Assembly: GCA_016290335.1 (NCBI GenBank)
Contig: JAEETM010000031.1
Coordinates: forward strand, 1-40,555
DNA: 40,555 bases
Source of the DNA: Treponema sp.
Lineage (GTDB): Bacteria > Spirochaetota > Spirochaetia > Treponematales > Treponemataceae
Direction: 5' to 3'
The notes below the pieces were generated by a model. That model ran no database searches and had not been told where the DNA came from. It saw only the letters and a program-made list of their open reading frames with translations. Positions 16,530-23,616 of the stretch are shown piece by piece (within the stretch, counting starts at the first letter, position 1; every line of letters starts with the position of its first letter). Both the position numbers and the translations under genes were made by a program.

Positions 16530-18078
16530 CGGCTTTATATCTTCCCTTCCACAAACGGTTATTCGCTTGAATTTTACCACCCGCCTCAAGCTGCCTCACT
16601 AAATCTGCGCTGTCAGAATGATTCCAAATATTTACACCCATCGTTCTGCGCAATAACTCATTCATCCGTACCGTAAGCTCCTGTTCAAGCGAATCTTTTG
16701 TATAAAAGTGAGGAGCCTTTTTTATCATTTTATACGCAAGAGCCCAATCCCTGTCATCATCAAGCTTTTTTCCTCGATTATCACACAAATCACAACCACT
16801 GCAAACCGCTTTTTCCGCCCCCAAAGCATCAAGCAAAACCTGGCGCCTGCAATCCTTTGTTTCTGCAAACTCCCTCATAGCCGCTTCTCTTGAACCAGCC
16901 TTAAACTCAGAGTATGCAAGACTGTCATCAAGACTCCAGATTAAAATTGCCTTAGCAATGCTGCCATCCCTACCGCCGCGACCGGCTTCCTGTATATAGG
17001 CCTCTGCCGTAGCCGAAGGAACAATATGTACGACAGTTTTTATATCCTTTTTATCAACGCCCATCCCATAGGCACACGTCGCACACAATATCCCGTCCCG
17101 GCTTTCGTAAAACCACTTCTCTACCGCTTCCTTTTCGGCCTTTTCCATCCCCGCATGGTAAAACTTAGCCTTACCGCGCCCAAAACACACATTAAGCTCT
17201 CTTGCCATATCCTCGGCATTGTTACGTGTGCCACAAAAAATAATCATCGGCTTTAATTCTATTGCCGCCAGATAAAGTGCCTTCTTTTTCTTTTCGGCCG
17301 CATATTTTACATAATAATGGATATTCTGCCTGTCACTTTCACTGCGAACAACATGAACCTCGCCCTTAAAGAGGATTTCCGAAACCCGCGACAAAACTTC
17401 GGGCGAAGCAGTTGCCGTAAAAGCAGTTATCACAGGCGGATTAAGTACTTCAATCACCTTACCCAAGCCCAAATAAGCCGGTCTAAAGGAATCCCCCCAT
17501 TCCGAAACACAATGAGCTTCATCAATCGCAATATGAACAATACCAACACTTTTAAGCCTTTCCAAAAGCTGCTCACTCTGCAAAACCTCAGGATTCGCAA
17601 GAATGATTTTTGCACCATCCTTCAGTTTTCTAAAGCATTCTTCGCGTTCTGTATCACTCTGCCCGCCCCGAAAAGTTACACTGCGCAAGGCACCTTCTTC
17701 CATGCGCCGCTGCTGGTCGGTCATGAGTGCAAGCAGAGGATAAATAATTAAGGATGGACCTTCGAATATAAGTGCCGGAATCTGAAAACAGAGTGATTTA
17801 CCGGCACCCGTCGGCAACAGAACAATCTGCCGTCCCATACAGAAAGAATCGTTGTTTTCTTCGCAAAACACCTTTTTTTCTTCGGGCGACAGATTTTTTA
17901 TAAATTGATTATAGCTGTAAGCTTCAAGAATGTTTGCAATTACAAGCCGCTGCCATGGATACAGGTACTTTATTCCAAAGTTTTCGTAAGCGGCTTTCGC
18001 AACAGGGTCATCGTTTGCAACAGGGTCATCGTTTGCAACAGGGTCATTTTCAATCTGCAGTTTATCTGATTCTTCCAT
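16519..18078 (-). CDS. recQ: RecQ-like ATP-dependent DNA helicase
   Basis: A 519-residue superfamily 2 DNA helicase. Motifs: PTGAGKS (Lys94), IDEAHCVSEWGDSFRP (185-200), TAFTATA, and motif VI EAGRGGRDG; then a zinc-binding cluster (Cys in DCRR, VCSGCDLC). That combination marks RecQ, which unwinds recombination and repair intermediates. It is shorter than E. coli RecQ and lacks an HRDC domain; about 40 residues are inserted between the Q-region and the Walker A loop. The N-terminus has a low-complexity NDDPVA tandem repeat encoded by an 18-bp DNA repeat. The start is an ATG at 18078 without a strong Shine-Dalgarno, so a later start near the helicase core is possible. Upstream lie three 20-bp direct repeats. 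Confidence 0.88.
   Translation of the reverse strand: MEESDKLQIENDPVANDDPVANDDPVAKAAYENFGIKYLYPWQRLVIANILEAYSYNQFIKNLSPEEKKVFCEENNDSFCMGRQIVLLPTGAGKSLCFQIPALIFEGPSLIIYPLLALMTDQQRRMEEGALRSVTFRGGQSDTEREECFRKLKDGAKIILANPEVLQSEQLLERLKSVGIVHIAIDEAHCVSEWGDSFRPAYLGLGKVIEVLNPPVITAFTATASPEVLSRVSEILFKGEVHVVRSESDRQNIHYYVKYAAEKKKKALYLAAIELKPMIIFCGTRNNAEDMARELNVCFGRGKAKFYHAGMEKAEKEAVEKWFYESRDGILCATCAYGMGVDKKDIKTVVHIVPSATAEAYIQEAGRGGRDGSIAKAILIWSLDDSLAYSEFKAGSREAAMREFAETKDCRRQVLLDALGAEKAVCSGCDLCDNRGKKLDDDRDWALAYKMIKKAPHFYTKDSLEQELTVRMNELLRRTMGVNIWNHSDSADLVRQLEAGGKIQANNRLWKGRYKAVTP
17999..18047 (-). repeat. 18-bp in-frame tandem repeat in the recQ 5' coding end
   Basis: The unit GCAACAGGGTCATCGTTT (plus strand) occurs from 17999, again from 18017, and partly from 18035 to 18047. 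It encodes repeated NDDPVA near the RecQ N-terminus. Copies are identical, suggesting recent slippage. Confidence 0.9.
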
Positions 18079-18105
18079 ATACAGAATATAGTCAAAACTT
18101 AAAGA

Positions 18106-18119
18106 AAAACTGCAGTTTT
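18106..18119. repeat. 14-bp palindrome upstream of recQ
   Basis: AAAACTGCAGTTTT is a perfect palindrome 28-41 bp upstream of the recQ ATG. Possible operator or promoter-proximal hairpin; no known regulator assigned. Confidence 0.5.
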
Positions 18120-18140
18120 CCGGAAACTTTTTTAATTTTT

Positions 18141-18200
18141 TCGCAACATAACAGTGTTTTTTGCAACGTTACAGTTCTTTTCGCAACATTACAGTGTTTT
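18141..18200. repeat. Three 20-bp direct repeats upstream of recQ
   Basis: TCGCAACATAACAGTGTTTT (18141-18160), TTGCAACGTTACAGTTCTTT (18161-18180) and TCGCAACATTACAGTGTTTT (18181-18200) are contiguous copies with exactly 20-bp period. They lie 63-122 bp upstream of recQ and touch the stop codon of the small membrane protein gene. The iteron-like phasing suggests a regulator binding one helix face. Confidence 0.85.
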
Positions 18201-18435
18201 ATTCTTCCTTGTCCCCTTCTGCTTCACCTTCACTGCTTTCTGCTGGTGCCGGTTTAGGAGGCTTAGGAGGAGCCTTTTCTGCAAGGTTCTTCTTTTTCTT
18301 CTTCTTAGGCTTACGTTTATAACGGATTACATAATTAGCAAAAGAGATTATCAATAACATTGCTACAACAGTACCAATCACAAACCAGTTTGTGAGTATT
18401 TGAAGTACTATGTTTAAAAAATCCTGCAATTTCAT
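18199..18435 (-). CDS. Small single-pass membrane protein with charge-segregated tail
   Basis: A 78-residue protein of unknown function: short N-terminal part, one membrane segment (about 15-40), then a cytoplasmic tail in blocks: a Lys-rich run (RKPKKKKKKN), a Pro-rich part (APPKPPKPAPA) and an acidic end (EGEAEGDKEE). No known domain. Its stop codon overlaps the last base pair of the repeat array upstream of recQ; it may share a transcript with recQ, or the repeats may separate them. The mannanase gene is divergent, 60 bp away, across an inverted repeat. The ORF is short but has a normal membrane-protein composition and a good ATG; ribosome site is not obvious. Confidence 0.6.
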   Translation of the reverse strand: MKLQDFLNIVLQILTNWFVIGTVVAMLLIISFANYVIRYKRKPKKKKKKNLAEKAPPKPPKPAPAESSEGEAEGDKEE

Positions 18436-18457
18436 ACTTTTACTATCGGTAAAAAGT
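18436..18457. repeat. Inverted repeat between small membrane protein and mannanase genes
   Basis: ACTTTTAC, a 5-nt spacer, then GTAAAAAGT; core arms TTTTAC (18438-18443) and GTAAAA (18449-18454) are perfect. It sits in a 60-bp divergent gap and could be a shared operator. Confidence 0.5.
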
Positions 18458-18495
18458 GTGTTATTCTTAGAATAATAAATCTTTATGGAGCTGTT

Positions 18496-19746
18496 ATGAA
18501 AAAAACTACAAAAATCATTTCCATCACTTTTTTACTGACACTAACCCTTTCGTTATTAACCGCCTGCGCCTCCAATTCAAGCACCACCAAAAAAGCAGCA
18601 TCTCAGGCCCCTCAGACACAAACCCATATCACCGCCGAAAAAGATGTAGTTTCCAGACTTTCCGACCCGGATGCAACAATAAACGCAAAACGGCTTTACA
18701 ACTATATCCGCGATATGTACGGCAAAAAAGTAATTACCGGTCAGATGGAAAATGCCTGGGACGACAGCTACAACCAGCTTCAGCAGGTATACGATAAAAC
18801 AGAAAAATACCCTGCCCTTATGGGTTTTGATTTTATGAACTATTCAAGTCTTGCCTGGTCTGCCCGCAACCTGCAGATAAACCGTGCAATCAATTTCTGG
18901 AACGGTATGGATTGGGAAGGCAACACCATCAGTCAGAACCACGGAATTGTAGCATTCTGCTGGCACTGGCGCGATCCAATGGCCGAAAGAGGCAAAACCG
19001 GCGAGTTTTATGCAAAAAAAACAGGCTTCCGCATCCCTTATGATACAGACAATGACTGCTGGAAAACAGAAACTCAGGAATATAAGGAAATGATGGCAGA
19101 TTTAGACACCATTGCCGCCGAACTGCTCAAGCTCCAGTATGCAGAAGTTCCTGTTCTCTGGCGTCCGCTACACGAAGGTGCCGGGGCACTCGGTCTTTAC
19201 CTGAACGTAGGAACAGCCTGGTTCTGGTGGGGTGCCGGTAACTCAACAACGTACAACAAGCTTACAGGCGAATATTCAGTTTCCAATGATGAAGACACTT
19301 GTGCCGAATGTTATGTTGCCCTCTGGAAGCTCATTTACGACTATTTTACAAAGGAAAAAGGCCTACACAATCTTATCTGGGTCTGGAACGGACAGAACAA
19401 AAAGTTTTACCCCGGCTCTGAATATGTAGATATGATTGGCGATGATATTTATGCAAACAACAAAGATTATTCCGGTCAGGCTTCTGCTTTTTCCAAGTTC
19501 CAGCTTATGGATATTTTAAAACCAGTTGCTTTAAGTGAATGCGGTGTTATTCCAAGTCTTGAACGGATGCAGAGTGACGGAGCCATGTGGTCTTTCTTTA
19601 TGGTCTGGAACGACGGCAATAAAGGCGAAAATAATGAAAACTTCTGGAACGGACAGGCAAAAAATCCTGATGCCCATAAAATCGAAGTTTACACAAGCGA
19701 CCTTGCAATCACGCTCGATAAACTGCCAGATTTAACCAGATATTAG
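18496..19746 (+). CDS. GH26 beta-mannanase lipoprotein
   Basis: A 416-residue exported glycoside hydrolase of family 26, which retains configuration and cleaves beta-1,4-mannan backbones. Signal sequence ends LLTAC with Cys24 as the lipid anchor. Catalytic landmarks: LWRPLHEG with the acid/base Glu227 followed by TAWFWWGAGN, and ALSECG with nucleophile Glu348; KVITGQMENAW near the start of the domain and LIWVWNG are also typical. No carbohydrate-binding module, so a single-domain enzyme on the cell surface or in the periplasm. GGAG lies 5 nt before the ATG. GH26 also includes xylanases and lichenases, but the RPLHE and WFWWG pattern favours mannanase. Confidence 0.88.
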   Translation: MKKTTKIISITFLLTLTLSLLTACASNSSTTKKAASQAPQTQTHITAEKDVVSRLSDPDATINAKRLYNYIRDMYGKKVITGQMENAWDDSYNQLQQVYDKTEKYPALMGFDFMNYSSLAWSARNLQINRAINFWNGMDWEGNTISQNHGIVAFCWHWRDPMAERGKTGEFYAKKTGFRIPYDTDNDCWKTETQEYKEMMADLDTIAAELLKLQYAEVPVLWRPLHEGAGALGLYLNVGTAWFWWGAGNSTTYNKLTGEYSVSNDEDTCAECYVALWKLIYDYFTKEKGLHNLIWVWNGQNKKFYPGSEYVDMIGDDIYANNKDYSGQASAFSKFQLMDILKPVALSECGVIPSLERMQSDGAMWSFFMVWNDGNKGENNENFWNGQAKNPDAHKIEVYTSDLAITLDKLPDLTRY

Positions 19747-19771
19747 TTGTGTCAAAATAAACCTCTAAAAC

Positions 19772-19811
19772 AGAAAAATAACAACTTTATTAGAAAAAAT
19801 AACAGCTTATT
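19772..19811. repeat. 20-bp tandem repeat upstream of the second chemoreceptor
   Basis: AGAAAAATAACAACTTTATT (19772-19791) is followed directly by AGAAAAAATAACAGCTTATT (19792-19811). The pair ends 7 bp before the predicted -35 box. Imperfect but co-linear, with the same 20-bp period as the recQ array. Confidence 0.65.
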
Positions 19812-19818
19812 ATTTTAT

Positions 19819-19847
19819 TTGCAAAAGCCGGTAAAGGGTGCGATAAT
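19819..19847 (+). promoter_or_regulatory. Predicted promoter of the second chemoreceptor
   Basis: TTGCAA (19819-19824), a 17-bp spacer and GATAAT (19842-19847). An overlapping TATAAT is at 19847-19852. No FliA-type box with correct spacing was found. Confidence 0.5.
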
Positions 19848-19898
19848 ATAATTTAGCAATAAATTATTATTACTTAGATTTTCATCAAAGAGGTTTAT

Positions 19899-22005
19899 AT
19901 GCCAAGACACGTAAAAGAACTGGACAGATTTCAGACAAATGCCCGACGTAACATGCCGTTAAAATGGAAGCTCATCGCAATGATGATTGGTTCCGTTATT
20001 TTCAGCGCAGTTTTTATTTCAATCATAGCACTTGCAATTTTTGGCAAAAATCAAATGCATAATACAGAAAGAGATTTGGAATATACTGCAAATGGAGTTA
20101 TCTATCTTGTAGAAGACTGGACGGATAATGTAATCCGCTATTCCAATATTCTTGCCTATGAACCGGAAACAATAGAAGCCTTAAAGGGCGGTAATCAAAA
20201 AGTCCTTGATGAATAAAAACACAAAAGTATTCGGTCTTGATATTATGGCAATTACAGACCATTACGGAAACGTTGTTGGAGGTCATGGAATTGCAGTAGG
20301 TACAAAGCTTTTTTCAACAGAGTTTCTAAAAGAAGCTTTTACAGGAAAAGTATCCTATGCCTATACACAAATTGGAAACAGTGAATTTGGACTTGTTTCT
20401 GCAGCCCCTATTTACGATGAAAAAGAGCTAATTGGTGCAGTTATCACAGGCTATTCCCTTTCCGATTCAGATGATGATTCTCTCATTTACATAGTTAATT
20501 CTAATTATGGTGTTGAATGTACTGTTTTCAATGGTAACATCCGTGCCGCTACAACCCTTGGAGAAAAACTCCGTGGAACTCAGCTGGACAACAAGGCTAT
20601 TACACAGCAGGTTTTGTATGATGGAGTAAGATACACTGGTAACAATACAATCAATGGAATCCCTTACTACACAAGCTACAGTCCTCTTGTTAATTCAGAC
20701 GGAAGTGTAACCGGTATGCTTTTCGTAGCAAAATCAATAGCTGATATTAAAGCCGTTCAAACAAAGACAATTCAGATTGTAATTCCTGTAGTAATCGCAA
20801 TCGTTATATTCCTGTCCATCATCAGCTTCTCCTTCACAAACTGGATTATGTACCGAATCAGAAACGTAACTGTATTCCTTACCGATTTGGCAAGTGGCGA
20901 TGCAGACCTTACAAAACGCTGTAAACTCTTTAAACGTGATGAAATTGGTGATTTGATTATTGAGTTCGACAAGTTTATGGATAAGCTCCAGGATATCGTT
21001 AGAAATCTTAAGGATTCTAAGGTTGAACTCAGTTCAAGCGGAAACAATCTTGCAATAGGTACAACAGAAACTGCAAGCTCCATCACTCAGATTATTGCAA
21101 ACATCGAAAGCATTCACGAACAGATTAAGAGTCAGAATAATAGCGTTACAAATACAAACGATAACGTCACCCTTATTTCAAAGGATATTTCTAAACTTGA
21201 CAGTATGATTGAAGACCAGTCTGCCAGCGTTACCCAGGCTTCTGCCGCTGTAGAAGAAATGATTGGAAACATCACTTCTGTAAATGTTTCTGTAGAAAAA
21301 ATGTCAAAATCTTTTGAAAGCCTTGAATCTAATGCAGAAGCAGGAATCCTTAAACAGCAGGATGTTAACGAAAAAATCAAGCAGATTGAAAGTCAGTCAC
21401 AGATGCTGCAGGAAGCAAACTCAGCTATTTCATCAATTGCAGCCCAAACTAACCTTCTGGCTATGAACGCCGCAATCGAAGCTGCCCATGCCGGTGACGC
21501 AGGAAAAGGCTTTGCCGTTGTTGCAGACGAAATCAGAAAGCTTTCAGAAACATCTTCTGCTCAGTCAAAGAAAATTGGAGAACAGCTTAACATCATCCGT
21601 TCTTCTATTTCTGATGTTGCAGCCTCTTCTTCAGAAGCCAGCGATTCTCTTGCAGTTGTTTCCACTAAGCTTAAGGAAACAGACGAGCTTATGCTTCAGA
21701 TTCATGCCGCAATGGAAGAACAGAATGCCGGTTCTAAACAGATTACAGATGCCCTTCGCAGCATGAACGACAATACAGTTGAAGTTCGCAGTTCTTCTAA
21801 GGATATGGCTGTTCAGAGTGATGCTGTTGTAAACGATATGTCTGCCCTTAAAGAAACAACCGAAGATATGTCTGTCAGCATGGAAGAAATGGCAATCGGT
21901 GCCCAGAAAATTAACGAAACAGGCGCTTCCCTGAACGAGATTTCCCGCACCGTAGAACAAGCCATCGACAAAATCGGCGCCCAGGTCGACTTATTCAAGG
22001 TATAA
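19899..22005 (+). pseudogene. Methyl-accepting chemotaxis protein interrupted by a frameshift
   Basis: Two overlapping frames together make one chemoreceptor of about 700 residues, the length of the intact receptor at 2783-4876. The first (19899-20216, 105 codons) has the N-tail, membrane segment and start of the periplasmic domain and stops at TAA 20214-20216. The second, shifted by +1 base (or -2), continues from about 20206 to 22005 with the rest of a Cache-like sensor ([30 protein letters not shown]), a second membrane segment, HAMP ([18 protein letters not shown]) and an intact signalling hairpin ([20 protein letters not shown] and on). Codon use and conservation look normal on both sides, so the break is recent, a sequencing error, or a programmed frameshift. 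A restart at 20209 could yield a truncated receptor. Confidence 0.8.
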
Positions 22006-22020
22006 CAGCAGAAGTTTCCG

Positions 22021-22060
22021 TACACTTATTGTAGAGTTTGTTACAATAAGTGTAAGTTTT
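22021..22060 (+). terminator. Rho-independent terminator of the second chemoreceptor
   Basis: Perfect 13-bp stem TACACTTATTGTA (22021-22033) and TACAATAAGTGTA (22042-22054), 8-nt loop, then AG and a short T run. The stem is AT-rich but complete. Confidence 0.8.
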
Positions 22061-22066
22061 TCCCTA

Positions 22067-22095
22067 TTGCAATACCAATCATATTCAGTTACATT
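22067..22095 (+). promoter_or_regulatory. Weak candidate promoter of hisHF
   Basis: TTGCAA (22067-22072), a 17-bp spacer and TACATT (22090-22095), ending 8 nt before the hisH ATG. If used, the hisH mRNA would be leaderless or nearly so. The left arm of the inverted repeat lies within the spacer. Confidence 0.4.
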
Positions 22096-22115
22096 AACAC
22101 AATATGATTGGTATT
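22071..22115. repeat. Perfect 15-bp inverted repeat spanning the hisH start codon
   Basis: AATACCAATCATATT (22071-22085) and AATATGATTGGTATT (22101-22115) are perfect complements with a 15-nt spacer. The hisH ATG (22104-22106) is in the right arm. In RNA made from upstream it would hide the start codon; in DNA it would be a palindromic operator. Confidence 0.9.
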
Positions 22116-22727
22116 ATTGATTACAATGCCGGTAACATTACCAGCGTTGGACGTGCCCTTGACCATATCGGCATAGAGCACATTCTTTCTAAAAATCCTG
22201 ACGATTTGAAAAACTGCAATAAAGTAATTTTTCCCGGTGTTGGCGATGCCGCTTATGCTATGGGAGAACTCAAAAAATCAGGCTTCGACAATTTCCTGAA
22301 AAAATGCAATGAAGAAGGCAAACTAATTCTTGGCATCTGCCTTGGTTCTCAGATTATTTTTGACTGGTCCGAAGAAGGCGATACAAATTGTCTTGGATTA
22401 GCAAAAGGTAAAATCAAACATTTTTATAAAATCTCTCCGGAAATGGAAAATGCCGGCTTAAAAGTTCCTCACATGGGCTGGAACAATATCACTCTGCAAA
22501 ACGGTTCCTGCCCTATTCTTCAAGGCGTCCCAGAAAACTCAGATTTTTATTTTGTTCACTCCTATGTAATCTGCCCTGATGATGAAAAAATGATTAAGGC
22601 AACTGCAGATTATGGAATAAAAGTTCCTGCTGTAATTCAGAGCGGTAATGTTTTTGCATGCCAGTTCCACCCGGAAAAAAGCGGTGAACCTGGTCTTAAG
22701 ATTTTGAAGAACTTCTGCGGGCTTTAA
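22104..22727 (+). CDS. hisH: Imidazole glycerol phosphate synthase, glutamine amidotransferase subunit
   Basis: A 207-residue class I glutamine amidotransferase that releases ammonia from glutamine for HisF in histidine synthesis. The nucleophile elbow GICLGSQ holds Cys79; the triad is completed by His189 and Glu191 in FHPEKSG. The HisH-type opening MIGIIDYNAGNITSV and the PGVGD loop (44-48) are present. It is 10 nt upstream of hisF, and the two subunits form a complex. No other his genes are in the window. There is no Shine-Dalgarno; the start codon lies inside the right arm of an inverted repeat, so initiation may be leaderless or structurally gated. Confidence 0.93.
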   Translation: MIGIIDYNAGNITSVGRALDHIGIEHILSKNPDDLKNCNKVIFPGVGDAAYAMGELKKSGFDNFLKKCNEEGKLILGICLGSQIIFDWSEEGDTNCLGLAKGKIKHFYKISPEMENAGLKVPHMGWNNITLQNGSCPILQGVPENSDFYFVHSYVICPDDEKMIKATADYGIKVPAVIQSGNVFACQFHPEKSGEPGLKILKNFCGL

Positions 22728-22737
22728 AAGAGGAAAT

Positions 22738-23499
22738 ATGTTAAAGAAAAGAATTATAGTTTGTTTGGATGTAAAGGATGGACGCACTACAAAGGGCGTT
22801 AAGTTCCAGAATAATATTGATGTTGGCGACCCGGTTGAAATGGCTGCCGAATATTACCGCCAGGGTGTAGACGAGCTTGTTTTTTACGACATTATTGCTT
22901 CTGCCCGCGGACGAGGCCCAATCCTTGATTTGATTGCAAAGGTTGCCAGCCAGGTATTCATTCCGTTCTGTGTTGGCGGCGGTATTGGAACCATTGACGA
23001 TATAAGAAGCACAATTCTGGCGGGGGCCGAAAAGGTTTCCCTGAACAGTCAGGCAGTAAAAAATCCTTCACTGATTACGGAAGGAGCACGCATTTTTGGC
23101 AACCAGTGTATTGTACTTGGCATGGATGCCGCAAAGGATGATGAAATGCCTAGCGGTTACAGAGTTTACATCAACGGTGGCCGTATTAAAACGGATATCG
23201 ATGCACTTGAATGGGCAAAAAAAGCAGTTTCTCTTGGAGCCGGCGAAATCGTACTTAATTCCATGGATGCAGACGGCACAAAAGACGGCTATGAAATAAA
23301 TCTTACAAGAATGATTGCTGAAAACGTACCTGTTCCTGTAATTGCTTCAGGCGGCGGCGGAACCCCACAGCATCTTGCCACTGTCCTCACCGAAGGTAAA
23401 GCTGATGCTGCCCTAATCGCCACAATGGTCCACAGCGGCCAGTACACCGTAGGCTCAATCAAAGACGATTTACGCAAACAAGGTATCCCAGTACGCTAA
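22738..23499 (+). CDS. hisF: Imidazole glycerol phosphate synthase, cyclase subunit
   Basis: A 253-residue (beta/alpha)8 barrel that, with HisH, makes imidazole glycerol phosphate and AICAR. The catalytic aspartates are in place: Asp11 in VCLDVKDG and Asp130 in LGMDAAKD. Phosphate-binding loops [11 protein letters not shown] (79-89) and IASGGGG are clear. Length is typical. Good Shine-Dalgarno (AGAGGAAAT) precedes the ATG, unlike hisH. Second gene of a two-gene operon. No terminator stem is evident after it; the repeat-rich xylanase upstream region begins within 30 bp. Confidence 0.95.
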   Translation: MLKKRIIVCLDVKDGRTTKGVKFQNNIDVGDPVEMAAEYYRQGVDELVFYDIIASARGRGPILDLIAKVASQVFIPFCVGGGIGTIDDIRSTILAGAEKVSLNSQAVKNPSLITEGARIFGNQCIVLGMDAAKDDEMPSGYRVYINGGRIKTDIDALEWAKKAVSLGAGEIVLNSMDADGTKDGYEINLTRMIAENVPVPVIASGGGGTPQHLATVLTEGKADAALIATMVHSGQYTVGSIKDDLRKQGIPVR

Positions 23500-23525
23500 C
23501 AATACAGTCCTTGCCGAAAAAAAAA

Positions 23526-23570
23526 TGTCATTATAAAAAAAAATGTCATTGTTGAAAATAAATTGTCATT
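23526..23570. repeat. Three TGTCATT direct repeats upstream of the xylanase
   Basis: TGTCATT at 23526-23532, 23544-23550 and 23564-23570, spaced 18 and 20 bp and each preceded by an A-rich tract. They lie 47-91 bp upstream of the xylanase ATG and just upstream of its promoter, which fits a multi-site activator. No regulator identified. Confidence 0.75.
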
Positions 23571-23571
23571 A

Positions 23572-23601
23572 TCGCACTTGATGCGACAATCTATATATAA
23601 T
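23572..23601 (+). promoter_or_regulatory. Xylanase promoter with overlapping inverted repeat
   Basis: TCGCA, spacer CTTGA, TGCGA (23572-23586) is a perfect short inverted repeat covering the -35 region. The -10 box is TATAAT (23596-23601); no consensus -35 is present, so activation or repression at this site is likely. Confidence 0.6.
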
Positions 23602-23616
23602 TTTGGAGGTAATTTT

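Noticed and set aside
19899..22005. FliA-type promoter for the second chemoreceptor
   Set aside because: A GCGATAA box exists upstream but no TAAA at the required spacing; a sigma-70 pair fits better.
22071..22115. Histidine attenuator leader peptide for hisHF
   Set aside because: No short frame with a run of His codons lies upstream; only the inverted repeat is present.
23563..23616. In-frame extension of the xylanase to a TTG at 23563
   Set aside because: It would translate the promoter and repeats and displace the lipoprotein signal; GGAGG precedes the ATG at 23617.
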